DNA of 64,000 nucleotides from Euglena gracilis. Its lineage: Eukaryota; Euglenida; Euglenophyceae; Euglenales. Every line of letters starts with the position of its first letter. Position 1 is the first letter of the stretch. Positions 12,495 to 23,279 of this stretch are shown piece after piece. The notes under the pieces are model-generated. The model did no database searches. It was given only the letters and a program-made list of their open reading frames with translations, and was not told the origin of the DNA. The position numbers and the translations under genes are program-made. The stretch spans positions 33,649,417-33,713,416 of the forward strand of contig CP154955.1 in NCBI GenBank assembly GCA_039621445.1, in the 5' to 3' direction.

Positions 12495-13340
12495 GCCAGA
12501 TCTACCCCCCGCAACCCTGGCCCCACAAAGACCGGCCGGGCTTCAACCGATCTCCCCCTCCACGCGCCACGCGAAGACTTTATGCTGGACCCCCAGTGGT
12601 TCCATGCGGTGGTGCGGGCTCTGTCTCCCCATAACCCGCCCACCATCGACGCTTTCGCCGACCAGAACAACACCCAACTGGACCATTTCTGGTCATACAG
12701 GGATGATGCTTTCCTCCAGAACTGGAACCTGCCAAACCCTCTGTGGTGCAACCCGCCTTTCTCCCTGCTCCCCCGTGTTTTGGAACACGTCCTCCACCAT
12801 GGGGGCAACATCATTCTCCTTGCACCGGAGTGGTCTACCACGCTAGCTGCCCTACGGCGCATCTCCTCGGACTACATGACCTTGCCGCGGTGCCCTATCT
12901 ACCGAGCCCGGGGGACAACGCTGCTGGGCCCCCGCATGGACGACCACGGCCCTGCGGATCTGCCACACCGGCAGCAACACCTTTTGCGGCGCCCAGCCCT
13001 CCACCATGGCGCCGAACACCGGCAACACCCGTCACGCCACGCGTACACCCCTTACCCGCTTGCGCCGCTCCTCTCCCCAGGACAGCAGCGCCTTATCAGA
13101 GAACGCCGCTCCACCCATGGCGGCGAAGTCTTCCACCTAGGGGATTATGCGGGCTGGACGTTCCTTATCTACCAAAATGCCCTTTGGGACATCCGGGGTC
13201 CCTCCCCCTGCTGGTGCCATCGCTGTGGGCTGTGGCAATGGCCCTGGGACAGCCCCACGCTACTCCCCCGACATTTCGCCGCTCCCAAACCACCTCTCCT
13301 ACGCCCGGCCTTCCGGTTGACCCCCAGGGGGCGGCTGGCC
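12495..13340 (+). CDS. LINE-A1 central domain, NPPF-containing DNA-methyltransferase-like
   Basis: An open frame continues LINE-A1 beyond the inserted element. Upstream of the methionine at 12582 it reads STPRNPGPTKTG, a possible remnant of a 2A-like end. From residue about 20 of the 12582 frame it reads IDAFADQNNTQLDHF, then LWCNPPFSLLPRVLEHVL (NPPF at 12750-12761), then ILLAPEW. This order (D-x-F-A, NPP[F/W], L-x-x-P-x-W) matches the Dam-like N6-adenine methyltransferase domain carried by many DIRS-type elements. The same arrangement occurs in the Ty3/gypsy element at 58.1-58.4 kb. Catalytic activity is not established. The frame degenerates at the repeat starting near 13341. Confidence 0.55.
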
Positions 13341-13690
13341 GGCCATCCGAGCCGTCCGGACCTCTTCAGCCGGACAAATGCTGGACGCCCAGCCGTCCGT
13401 CCGGACGAAGCATTTTTTTGCCACCCGTCCGTCAAGCCGGACCAATGTCTGTCTTGCTAGCCGGCCGGACCAAAAAAAATTGGTATATATCCGCCCAGAG
13501 TCGCGTGCACTGAGACGCCTGCGCTTCCAAAGACCCGGCCGGCTAGCCGGCCAGCCGGCCGGCCGGCTAGCTGGACCAAGTGCATTTTCTTCAGCCGTCT
13601 GGACCAAGCCCACAAGGTCAGCCGTCTGTCCGGACCTTCGCTTTTTTCACCAGCCGTCCGTCCGTCCGTCCGTCCGCCCCCCCACTCCCC
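13341..13690. repeat. GCCGTCCG-rich inserted repeat in LINE-A1
   Basis: Contains repeated GCCGTCCGGAC and GCCGTCCGTCC words, the palindromes GGCCGGCTAGCCGGCC and GCCGGCCGGCCGGC, and a (GTCC)n run. The ends are a G/C-rich inverted pair (GGGGGCGG near 13331, CCGCCCCCCC near 13676). It changes the reading frame of the surrounding LINE and is best read as a MITE-like insertion. Confidence 0.55.
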
Positions 13691-13821
13691 ACCTCCTCGA
13701 CAAGCCACGGGCCCCCCTGGATCAGGCGGCCGTGACGAACTCCGTACCAAAAAAACGGCCATCGTCGTCCGCCCAGGGGCAGCGTCCGCACGCGGGGGGC
13801 GAACCGCGGACGGGGTAGCCT

Positions 13822-13857
13822 CTCACCTGTGGGGATGTGGAGGAGAACCCCGGGCCA
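13822..13857 (+). other. 2A-like motif in LINE-A1 (LTCGDVEENPGP)
   Basis: Canonical core immediately upstream of the reverse-transcriptase portion. An in-frame TAG stands at 13816-13818, two codons before the motif, so this copy is broken just upstream. Confidence 0.8.
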
Positions 13858-15776
13858 GCCAAGCGCCCGGCCCCCCTGTCACCTCGCGGTGCACCGGCTG
13901 CGGCGGATGCCCGGGACCACGACCACCTCTTCTTGGATCTGGCTCATCCAGAACACGACGCCGCGGTGGTCATCGACAGCGCGGGGCAGGAGTCCAACCT
14001 CAGGGGACAGCCCGCGCACAACCTTGTCGTGGGCACTCCCCCATGCGACATCACCCACGTCCTACAACAAAAAATCCCGACCCTCATTCACCTACCCTCG
14101 GCCTGCCAACAACCTGTCTTTGACACCATGGCAGATGCCATCGATACCTACGCACACGCACCCTCAGACACTGCTCTATTCGGCGTGCTCTCCTTCCCAA
14201 AAATCGTCCTCCGGCCGGCGTCAACCACTAAACCGCGCCCGGCAGCGGAGCTGGAGTCCATCCTGCTGAGGCGCGCCAAACTTTTCCGCGAGGGGGACTA
14301 CGTCACCCTTCTGACGGAGGCACTCAAGGACACGCAGACACGACACTCCATCGTAGAAACCAGGGCGGAAAAACGCTCCAGAACACAGCCGACCGCCCTC
14401 ATTGAGGCAATAACGAGACGGATCCGCACCCTCACTGCAGAAGGGGCGTCCGCGAAGGCGGTCCAGATACTGCTCTCCGAGGGCCCGCACCAACCAGACG
14501 ACCCGGAGGTCTGGGCTGCCCTGGAGAAGTTGCATCCTGCCGGCAGAAATGTCGACACCAACCGCCTCCCGCGACACGTAAGGCCATTCCCTGAGAACCA
14601 CACCCCGGAATGGGGGGACAGACTAAAGGAGGCCATCCGCCGATTCCCGCGGGGATCCGCAGCAGGACCGTCGGGCCTGCGGCCCAGCCACCTCCAAGAC
14701 TGTCTGCGTAGGCCGGGTCGGGGAGCAAAGCTGATCACAGCCCTGGCGTGGCTGACTCAGGTTTGGGTTGACGGCCAGCTACCACCGCACCACGCTGCGG
14801 CCTGGTGCTGCGAACTTGACACCCCTCCGCAAGAAGGACAACGGGGTGCGGCCGGTGGCGGTTGGGGAGACCATTCGCCGCCTGGTGGGGAAGACGCTGC
14901 TCCAGACACCAAATGCTTGGTCTGAGGTTGCAACACTCGCCCCCACGCAGGTCGGGGTAGGGGTACGCAACGCCGCCGAAGCCGTTGCCCTGGGCATGCA
15001 ACACCTCGTCATTCAGCTGGGGGACACCTCGCCCTGTGTTTCCCTCCAGGTGGACTACTCCAACGCGTTCAACACAGTGGACCGAGGAGCGATCCTCACA
15101 GAGGCTGCGACTCACACACCCAGCCTGTTCAATTTCCTCAGGTTTGCATACAGTGGGCCCGTTCCCCTTTTCGGTGGCGGCCGCTCCATCCTATCCCAGA
15201 GGGGGACACGCCAGGGCTGCCCTCTGCGCCCCATCGGGTTCGCCCTAGCGCTGCAGCCGCTGCTGGAGCAGATTACCAGGGACGGCCAGCTGATGTGGAA
15301 CAGCTGGTACCTGGACGACGGCCTCCTGGTCGGGACCCCGGACAGGATTGAACACTGCCTCCGTTTCCTGTGGCAAGAGTCCCACCGGGTAGGCCTCGGC
15401 CTCAACCTGCAAAAATGCGTTACGTGGAGCCCGGGAGCGCGGAGTACACCCAGCTGCGACAGAATGCAAGTAGTCCCTTGGACACCAGGGGAAGGTATCA
15501 CCGTCCTTGGTATCCCAGTTGACCACCCTGCGTCCTCGGACACTACCAAGACAGCGTCGGCAGATGCCGCCGCCAAAATCGAAAAGGCCTCATCTACCAT
15601 AACATCCCTGACCGACGCCCAGGTAGCGCATCATCTTCTTCGGAGCTGTCTGGACGGCTGCAAGGTGAACCACCTCCTGCGTGCGTCCAACTCATATGGC
15701 AGCCAGGACCAGGTTATGAGCTGCTCGGAGGTGATCATGAACGCCTTCGAGGACGTACTGGGCACGGCGCTGAATT
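13858..15776 (+). pseudogene. LINE-A1 reverse transcriptase (R2-like, restriction-endonuclease type)
   Basis: After the 2A motif, a spacer leads to the conserved block PRGSAAGPSGLRPSHLQD (pre-RT motif typical of LINEs). A frame change near 14.8 kb follows. Then come VRPVAVGETIRRLVGK, motif A LQVDYSNAFNTVDR, motif B RGTRQGCPL, and motif C YLDD at 15308-15319. The region ends at NAFEDVLGTALN, where homologous LINE-A2 continues for a further ~500 residues. The missing C-terminus lies inverted at 18.16-19.20 kb. Protein order (RT, then zinc knuckle and endonuclease) places it among restriction-like-endonuclease LINEs. Confidence 0.85.
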
Positions 15777-15782
15777 GAAAAA

Positions 15783-15838
15783 AAATTTTCCTGGACCCAA
15801 ATGCTCAATTAAGGGGGGGTCAAATAAAGGGGGGTAAA
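15783..15838 (-). repeat. Half of MITE-3 (inverted)
   Basis: GGACCCAAATGCTCAATTAA followed by GGGGGGGTCAAATAAAGGGG is the reverse complement of the left half of the full MITE-3 at 42577-42779. Its partner half is at 19205-19306. Confidence 0.75.
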
Positions 15839-16049
15839 TACTTTTAGCAATGCATTCCACGGCAGCACCATTTGACTTTGCCGGAAGACGGAGCGGGGGG
15901 CAGAGAAAAAAAACAACCGAGCAGCACGGAAAAGCCCCCCCAACACAACACAAACTTTGCCAAAAAAAAAAGGCGCAAACAAAACACTTTTGTGCCCGCC
16001 CCCTTTCCAACAGAATCGCACCAAAGAACTCCTTCCCGAGAGAAGCCCG

Positions 16050-16236
16050 TGGCCCAAAACTGGCCACCACCTGTGGCCCAAAACTGGCCACCACATCTGG
16101 CCCAAAGCTGGCCATGACCTGTGGCCCAAAACTGGCCACGGCCTGTGGCCCAAAACTGGCCACGACTTTTGGCCCAAAACTGGCCACCACATGTGGCCCG
16201 AAACTCGCCACCACATCTGGCCCAAAAGTGGCCACA
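16050..16236 (+). repeat. Minisatellite, ~21-bp unit TGGCCCAAAACTGGCCAC
   Basis: About nine units of TGGCCCAAAACTGGCCACSAC type with CTG or TCTG linkers. Related words (GGCACCAAAACTGG, GTGGCCAGTTTGG) occur at 44.36-44.44 kb and 40.63-40.75 kb, suggesting a dispersed family. Confidence 0.85.
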
Positions 16237-16307
16237 AGATGTGAAACAAACCAATGAAAAGCAAATCAAAATGAACAAGAATACCATGACATTGCAAAAA
16301 AAAAAAA

Positions 16308-16348
16308 GTGAAATGCAAAATTTTTGGGCCCAAAATTTTGCATTTCAC
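16308..16348. repeat. 41-bp hairpin
   Basis: GTGAAATGCAAAATTTTTGG pairs with CAAAATTTTGCATTTCAC around a GGGCCC centre. Confidence 0.8.
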
Positions 16349-16654
16349 ATTCTTTTTTGCAAAATTTGGGCGGTTTGCCAGATTGAAAAGCTTCTCCCCC
16401 AATTTTTGGTTTCCTGAGCAAGAACATTTGTAGGAAACAGCAAATAAAGAAGGCAAGAAACAAAAATCAGCCAGCATCTAAGGATAAAATGTCTGTGAAA
16501 TCTGTCTTCAGACTTGGAACTTGAGATCCCACCAGGGGCCAGTAGCTTAAAAAGTAGCCCCACCAAGGGCCTGTCACCGTGTTGCAGGCAGGCCTCTGCT
16601 CCATCGAGTGTGGATTTGTTCAGAGCAAAGGCCTGAGTAGACTGCACGTGTTGA

Positions 16655-17088
16655 TACTATACCTTTTTGATTATTTCCCCCCCCCCCCACGGAGCCGGAA
16701 ACCAGGGGGGGGGGGGTAATAATCGCCCGGGTCCCCCGCTGCAGGGACCCGGGAGGGAGAGGAAGTTGACATTGACGACGGCCTTGATGCCGAGTGTCCT
16801 GACGATGCTCCGGCTGCCGATGTCGATGCCATCGCTGCCCAGCTTGACGCGCAGCTTGCAGCAGAACTGCATGCACAAATAAACAATCTGCGCCCTCGTC
16901 GTAAGTGAGTTGAGCACAGCATCAGGCGCATCAGCATCATGAGCACTTTCCTTTGCGTTTGTCACCCTGAAAGTCCAAAAATTTTGGGGGGGGGAAATAA
17001 TCGCCCGGGTCCGGCTTTCTTGTTTTTGGGCCGAAAGTGGGGGGGGGGGAAATAATCGACCGGGGAAAATAATCGGAAAGGTATAGTA
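16655..17088. mobile_element. Inverted-repeat element with TACTATACCTTT termini
   Basis: The left end TACTATACCTTTTTGATTAT and the right end complement (GGTATAGTA, preceded by AATAATCGG) form inverted termini. GATTATTTCCCCC and GGGGAAATAATCG blocks are repeated subterminally. No coding sequence is recognised. It lies in the flank downstream of the LINE-A1 3' end within the inverted segment. Confidence 0.6.
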
Positions 17089-17238
17089 CTCACCCTCTTT
17101 CCACAACGCAAGCGTTCTAGTAGGTTCCTGTATTTCCACTCCATTTCAGCACCCTGTGCTTTCATCATAACTATTCCACACCGCTTCCACCCGAAATGAC
17201 ATTGCGATAGTGAAGGAGCAGGAAAGTGCCAGAAAGAA

Positions 17239-17290
17239 CGGTGGTGGGGCGAACCGAATCCACCGACCAGTGGCGCAGCCTACTGGATTT
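17239..17290 (-). repeat. LINE-A1 3' tail (shared LINE tail)
   Basis: On the minus strand this reads AAATCCAGTAGGCTGCGCCACT...CCCCACCACCG, the tail seen at the ends of LINE-A2, B1, B3 and A3 and in two stub insertions. It marks the 3' end of LINE-A1 on the minus strand. Confidence 0.85.
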
Positions 17291-17485
17291 GAGGGTCCGC
17301 AGGACGTTATGGTATTCTACAGGTGACGCAGGGCTAGGCAGGAGGAAAATGGGCAAGGCCCATCTTCAATATATGGCGCAGAGGGAGGGCTGGGGTGAGA
17401 GGCAGGGCGGCGCTCCGTCCGGCATGGTCGTCGGCAGGTGGGGGAGTTGTGGGCTGCGGGGCGCGGGAGGGGGGCGGTTGGTGGT

Positions 17486-17925
<440 letters not shown>

Positions 17926-18161
17926 GTTCGGGACGGGGGGGGGGGAGGGACGCGGGGGGGGGGACGCGGGGGGGAACTGTGGCCCAACCACCTCCACACG
18001 CTTTCACGCGTCACCTAAATTTGTATGTAATTTTCCTTTGGTCGACCAAAAAACGTGCCCGGCCAAAATCCGGGACGCGGGGGGGGGGGACGCGGGGGGG
18101 GACGCGGGGGGGACGCGGGGGGAACACCCCCTGTGTGTTGTGTTGCTTTTTTTTGTCATTA

Positions 18162-19203
18162 ACGGAGCAGGTGCTTGGGTTGTAGGAGGTGGAATACGTC
18201 TCGAAGCAGGGCGATGGCCACGTTTTGGTATATTTCGGTTTCCTTGGTTTCACGCTCGGCGCCCTGTTGCCAGGACGAGGCGCGTTTGGCCACTCTGCTT
18301 AGTGTCTTGGCCGTTTCCGGTCCCATGCCGCCCCATGTCCCGAGGGCGAAAGGTGTGAAGCCCCACCCTGCTTGCTGACATGGGATGTTGTATTTCTGCT
18401 TTTTGGCGTCCTCCCTCCTCTTCAGGAAGGGTCTCCAGCGTTCGCGGGTTGCGGTGTGTTCTGTTGCTTGCCATCCGTGGCAGACAGTGACGTCCAGCGC
18501 CGTCGGCTTCCCCTCAGACCAGCAGTCCAGGAGGAGGTCCGCAGGACGGAGATGGCTGTCTCGGGCCGTCGGCAGTGAAACTTCCTTCTGCACCCGCTGA
18601 CCGCTGTTGGACAAGGTATGAAATAGAGCGTCCTGAACAGCGTTGTGGCGGGTTGCGAAGTTGTTCCTGCGACAGCAGAGGAGGTGGTCGCCTTCCTTAT
18701 CTAGGGGCTGGCCGCATCCTGTGCACGGCTGGCTGACGTCATTCAGCACCGGGAGCCCCAACCACCATTTCAGTCCCAGGGTGTATTCCTCGCCGGAGAA
18801 GGTGGTGTGGGAGTTGTTCGAGGGGGTAGAGGGGGTGTCCAAACCCCGTGGCCTGTTCAAGGAGGCGGTTCTGGTCCCGGGCCCGGGCCTGGTCCACAAG
18901 GTCGTCCATTGCCTTCTTGCCCAGCTCATGGTTCCACCACTTTTGTTTCCGAGGTTCTTGGTCCGCGGAGGCGATTCGTTGTGGATTGTTGAGGAAGGTG
19001 GTGACTGTGGCATGATTGGCTCCTAGCCTGCCCCTGAGGTCGTCCAATACAGGCGTGACCAGGGATAGCTGCGGGCCGGTTGCGTAGTCGGGCACACCCA
19101 CCCGCCTTGCCCCATCTGAGTAGAAGTCTGCGAGGCAGGAAATCCTTGCCGCAGGCTGCGTGTAGGACGGTATGCGGAGGCCGCAGCCCCCAATGGATAT
19201 CTA
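18162..19203 (-). pseudogene. LINE-A1 C-terminal region: zinc knuckle and restriction-like endonuclease
   Basis: On the minus strand, GGCGLRIPSYTQPAARISC corresponds to LINE-A2 GCCGLRIPASHQSAARTA. It is followed by LGLKWWLGLPV, a knuckle CTGCGQPLDKEGDHLLCCRRNNF-x-x-RHNAVQDAL (C-x2-C...H..HLLCC), and an endonuclease core LRPADLLLDCW-x-x-GKPTALDVTV with the RP-x-D...D-V-T spacing of the R2-group nuclease. The protein ends LQPKHLLR with a TAA. A frame change lies near 18.8 kb. It belongs with the reverse transcriptase at 13.9-15.8 kb and was separated by inversion. Confidence 0.85.
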
Positions 19204-19204
19204 T

Positions 19205-19306
19205 CATGCGCCGAAGGCGCCGAAAATTTTTTTTGCCCTATTTCTAAAGGAATTTTTGACCCCCCCTTATTTGACCCCCCCCCCCCCGTATTTGAGCATT
19301 TGGGTC
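19205..19306 (+). repeat. Half of MITE-3 with GCGCCGAAGGCGC hairpin
   Basis: Starts at the hairpin ATGCGCCGAAGGCGCCG, then TTTCTAAAGGAATTTTTGAC, C-rich TTATTTGAC words and GTATTTGAGCATTTGGGTCC. It matches the right half of the full copy at 42577-42779. Confidence 0.75.
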
Positions 19307-19309
19307 CTT

Positions 19310-19495
19310 GGAGCTGGGGTATCTGGCTAGCCGCGGCTAGCCGCGGCTGGCTGGCTGGCAAAAAAAAGGAGGAGGTCTGGCCAGCCATGGCCAGCCACGG
19401 CTGGCTGGGGGGATTTAGAGGAGGAGGAGGTCTGGCTGAATTCTTTGTTGAGTGTCTGAAAGAGGAGGAGGAGGTCTGGCTGGCCGCGGTTTCCA
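19310..19495 (+). repeat. AGGAGGAGGTCTGGCTGG repeat, copy 1
   Basis: Contains GCTAGCCGCGGCTAGCCGCG and CCAGCCATGGCCAGCCACGG palindromic blocks and several GGAGGAGGAGGTCTGGC units. Related copies are at 37995-38165 and 38436-38590, so it is a dispersed repeat. Confidence 0.65.
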
Positions 19496-19536
19496 AACAT
19501 TCTGATCGCGGAGGGCAGCTGATTCCTTCTGAGTGT

Positions 19537-20959
19537 CTATCAAAGGAAGCTGCTCCTGGCCAACATCCGCTCAATCCTTCTGTGATGACCTGCGTCGACA
19601 TGATTTGTTGACGCCCGAGATGCTGACACAGCGCTTCTGGGGAAATGCTTGTGCTGAAGCACGACAGCAGAGGCTGCACGCCGCCTTGGAAGGGACGGAA
19701 AAATTGAAGTTCTCCTGCCAGATGAAGCCACACGCCATGGCATGGGCCTCAGTGACACCGTGTGCCTCAACCAAAACACTGATTCCTACCAGAGAATTTC
19801 AGGCGATCGTCCAGTGGTCTCTAGGTGCCCCGGTGGTCAGCGCTACAGACAGCCCACCTGCCTGCCCAAGATGCCACAACCCCACAGATGTCAGAGGCCA
19901 CCACCTTGTCTGCTGCCACAAAAACAACATTGTCCGGCGGCACAATGCGGTGCAATCACACATCCTCGGGCTCGCGCAGCGTGCAGGCTTCCCAGCCAGA
20001 AGGGAAGAAAGTGCCCCAGATGGCTCACGACCAGGCGACGTATTCGTCATGAGGTACGATGCAAACGGCCCGGCAGCCATCGACGTCACCATTCGTCACC
20101 CACTTGCGCCTTCGCGAAATCGCGCTGGCTTGGAGGATATTGGCAAGTGGCATGAGGAACAAGAGCGGGACAAGATAAAGATGTATGGAGATGGTTGCCA
20201 ACGCAGAGGCTGGACATTCATACCCTTTGTCTTGGACTGTTATGGTGGCATGGGGGATGGTGCGCTCACCTTTGTTGGTAACTGCATCAAGTTGCTAGCA
20301 GGCCAACACGACGCCTGGGAGAGGAGGGGCGTCGAGGGGACCTGCTGGCAAGGAATAAGCATGACTCTGGCCCGGGAGGTTGGACGACAATTGGTTTGGG
20401 GACAATGCCCTGAAGAGCTCGCTGACCATTGCCTCCCTGAATCTCATAAACCCTACTGCGCTTCATAGCCACGAGGCTGAGCTCCAAACACCCGAAATGG
20501 AATACCAAAAGCCGAGAACTCTCTGAGGACGTCCACCATGGAGGTGCAGAAGTCGCACACAATCGAAGGGGGGCTGAACCCCCGTGAAGGACCTCAAGTC
20601 AAGTCCACCATACAACCTCTTCAAGCGCACCTCCTGACCCGATCCTGGTGCAGTAGGAAACGAAGGGCCCGTCTACCCAATCCAGATCTCAATGACCAAT
20701 CAGAATTGCGGTGGTCGAGAACAGGATTACAAATCGCCTGTGCACCCGCAGCATGACGAGATCTTTTCGCTAAGCTCACCCCTCTTACCTGCCCCCGCAC
20801 CTCGCGCCTTATACTATTCTCTAAGCTCGCCGCTTTTACCTTCCCTCCCTTCACCAGCGTGCACAGACTGTTGCCTCTGTACATAGCCTTACTCCCCTGA
20901 ACTCTTCAAATCCAGTAGGCTGTGCCACTGGTCGGTGGATTCGGTTCGCCCCACCACCG
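19537..20959 (+). mobile_element. LINE-B1, 5'-truncated copy
   Basis: Near-identical to 34502-35945 (LINE-B3) from ATCAAAGGAAGCTGCTCC onward, through the endonuclease domain, the 3' untranslated region and the shared LINE tail (20908-20959). The sharp 5' break fits incomplete reverse transcription. Very few differences separate the two copies, so the insertion or duplication is recent. Confidence 0.85.
19539..20468 (+). CDS. LINE-B1 C-terminal fragment: zinc knuckle and restriction-like endonuclease
   Basis: About 310 residues. The knuckle reads CPRCHNPTDVRGHHLVCC with RHNAVQ after it. The endonuclease core is SRPGDVFVMRYDANGPAAID followed by VTI, then YGDGCQRRGWTFIPFVLDCY. The C-terminus GRQLVWGQCPEELADHC is intact here, unlike in LINE-B3, where a premature stop removes it. 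There is no reverse transcriptase, so it is not autonomous. A translation start is not biologically meaningful in a 5'-truncated copy. Confidence 0.8.
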   Translation: MKGSCSWPTSAQSFCDDLRRHDLLTPEMLTQRFWGNACAEARQQRLHAALEGTEKLKFSCQMKPHAMAWASVTPCASTKTLIPTREFQAIVQWSLGAPVVSATDSPPACPRCHNPTDVRGHHLVCCHKNNIVRRHNAVQSHILGLAQRAGFPARREESAPDGSRPGDVFVMRYDANGPAAIDVTIRHPLAPSRNRAGLEDIGKWHEEQERDKIKMYGDGCQRRGWTFIPFVLDCYGGMGDGALTFVGNCIKLLAGQHDAWERRGVEGTCWQGISMTLAREVGRQLVWGQCPEELADHCLPESHKPYCAS

Positions 20960-21089
20960 TTCTTCTTCTATTTTTTTTCATTGGATAATCACCATGGCTG
21001 CAAAGGGGCCGGATGGCCCTTCATAAGACCCCAAGACTCAAGACAATACACCCCTTGTCAACCAAGCTGCTACCACAACCAACCCTTCA

Positions 21090-23279
21090 AGTAGGGCGGT
21101 CTTGCAGGTGGACTTCAAGAACGCCTTCAACACCCTCGACAGAGGAGTGCTACTCCGTGAGGCCGAAACCCGCGCACCCGCGCTCTTTAACTACCTGCGG
21201 TTCGCGTACGGACAGCCGGCCCCCGTTTTCAGTGACGGCCGCACGTTGCCATCCACCAGAGGCACACATCAAGGGTGCCCCCTCGGGCCGATCGGCTTCG
21301 CTGTTGGCCTGCAGTCCGTTGCGGAAGCCATCAGTACCCAGGCGGAGCTGCTGTGGTCCTGTTGGTACTTGGACGACGGCATCCTGGTCGGAGAGCCCAC
21401 GGTCCTTCAGAAGTGCCTTGACTACCTCCGCAACGAGAGTAGTCGGACTGGGATACAACTGAATCTGGCAAAATGCGTCCTGTGGGGACCACCAGCAGCC
21501 GGCCTCCCTGACCGGGAACACCTGAAAACTGTGCCCTGGACCGAGGGGTCTGGAATCACGGTCCTGGGCTGCCCAGTCGACTTCCCCACCACTTCAGACC
21601 ACACCGTCGCCACCTGGGCGGAGGCAACTGAAAAGATCGAACAAGCTGCTGACGTCGTCACCTCCGTCGCCGATCCCCAGCTGGCTCACCATCTCCTCCG
21701 GTACTGCCTAGACGGTTGCCGCGTTAACCACCTCTTGCGAGCGTCAGATTCGTATCAAGCGCAAAACGAAGTTTCACGTTGTGGGGAGACCATCTTCAAC
21801 GCGTTTGAAGACATACTGGGGCAGGCCCTAAACGCAGACCAGCGTCTACAAGCAGCGCTACCGCTTTCAGTGGGCTGCTGCGGCTTACGCATTCCGGCAT
21901 CCCACCAGAGCGCCGCCCGCACCGCAGCTCTATGCCAATTCTACACGCATGGTCACAAGAAGGTGGCATGCCCAGACTACGCCGCCACCCCAGACGACCG
22001 TACCTGCCAGCAGGCCGCCCACGACCTATGTTCCACCCTTGGAAACCGTCACCCAGAAAGCAGTCGCCTAGCAAACCCCACCGCCTTCGCCTGCGCCTCA
22101 GGAAACGACACTTCCCAACGCTGGTGGCAAAAGGCGTCTGCCAAGGCCATCATGGACGCTTTGGTGGACAGGTCAGCACCTCGCGACCAAGCGCGGCTCC
22201 TGGAGCAGGTCAACGGCGTGGGGCATGGGTGGATGGCAGTACCTCCCCACGAAGCGATACACACCGTCATCGACCCGGCGGACTACCGGCTGGGACTGAA
22301 ATGGTGGCTGGGTTTGCCACTAGCGGACACACCGACTATCTGTGCTGGCTGTCAGGCCCCGGTGGATGTTCATGGAGACCACGATCTGTGCTGCATCCGC
22401 AACAACTTCGCGAACCGTCACAACGCCGTTCAAGACGCCCTCTTCAACATCTTGTCAACGAACGGTCAAAGCGTGCAACGCGAGGTCCCGGTGCCTAACC
22501 AACCCGACAGCTCGCTCAGGCCGGCTGACTTGCTTTTGGCTACCTGGCAGGACGGTAAGCCCACGGCAGTCGACATCACAGTCGCTCAATGGCTGGCAGG
22601 CCGCCGAAAGGCAGGCAACGCGGGAGCGCTGGAGGACCTTCCTGAAAAGGAAGGAGGCTGCCAAGCACACCAAGTATGACACTCCCTGCCGAAACGGAGG
22701 ATGGTCTTTCGCCACCTTGGCAATGGGCACGTGGGGCGGCCTTGGACCAGAAAGCGCGAAGCTGTTGACCAGAATAATCAAACGCACAACCTCGTGGGAC
22801 CATGGAGATGTCCGTTCTACGCGGCAGGCTGAAAGCTACCAGCTTCTGGCGCTTGCCCTCTTCCGACAGATTGTGCAAATGCTGCGCCCAAAGCACCTCC
22901 TACGCTAAAACCACTCAGCCGCGTCGATCAATCACCAGATGGGTCACGATGCACGACGGCTCGTCAACAGCATCAGGGCTGCGGCAGCAAAGGCCGCACC
23001 CGAGCATGCACCATGGCCGCTCCTCCACGCCCCGCTGCCAAAGACTGCACCCCGCGCGCACCCCAACGACGCCACCTGATCCTCGAGTCTCTCTTCGATC
23101 ATCGACATGGTCTGCCAGCCACCCCACTTCCCACGGGCTACTAAAGCCCCTGTGTCTCCTGATTAACCTCTGACTATCCATGGGGGTTTCCCCATCTGTA
23201 CATAGCTTCCCTCTCCCCCGAACACTCAAATCCAGTAGGCTGTGCCACTGGTCGGTGGACTCGGTTCGCCCCACCACCG
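21090..23279 (+). mobile_element. LINE-A2, 5'-truncated copy
   Basis: Begins inside the reverse transcriptase (just before motif A) and runs through the endonuclease, a 3' untranslated region and the shared tail at 23228-23279. The 3' region (ATGGGGGTTTCCCCATCTGT) is also seen in the stub at 55198-55355. Confidence 0.8.
21102..22908 (+). pseudogene. LINE-A2 reverse transcriptase, knuckle and endonuclease, with one frameshift
   Basis: Motif A is VDFKNAFNTLDRGVL, motif B is RGTHQGCPL, and motif C YLDD lies at 21366-21377. Then come the thumb region, LGLKWWLGLPL, the knuckle CAGCQAPVDVHGDHDLCC and the endonuclease RPADLLLATWQDGKPTAVDI. Near 22588 an extra base relative to LINE-A3 shifts the frame; the true C-terminus continues in the next frame to LRPKHLLR and TAA at 22908. 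The N-terminal and 2A regions are absent because of 5' truncation. Confidence 0.85.

Noticed and set aside
12582-13460. Independent host methyltransferase gene
   Set aside because: It is embedded between LINE-A1 2A motifs, on the same strand, and its relative is in a gypsy pol, so retroelement origin is far likelier.
7709-13857. Picornavirus-like or other RNA-virus insertion suggested by the 2A motifs
   Set aside because: Every 2A motif lies upstream of a retroelement reverse transcriptase; no capsid, helicase, 3C protease or RNA-dependent RNA polymerase motif is present.
17239-17290. tRNA-derived SINE head suggested by GGTTCGCCCC in the shared tail
   Set aside because: The resemblance to a B-box (GGTTCGANTCC) is partial, no A-box lies at the right distance, and the sequence always sits at element 3' ends.
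22588-22590. Programmed frameshift in LINE-A2
   Set aside because: LINE-A3 reads through the same region in one frame, so the extra base in LINE-A2 is a simple lesion.
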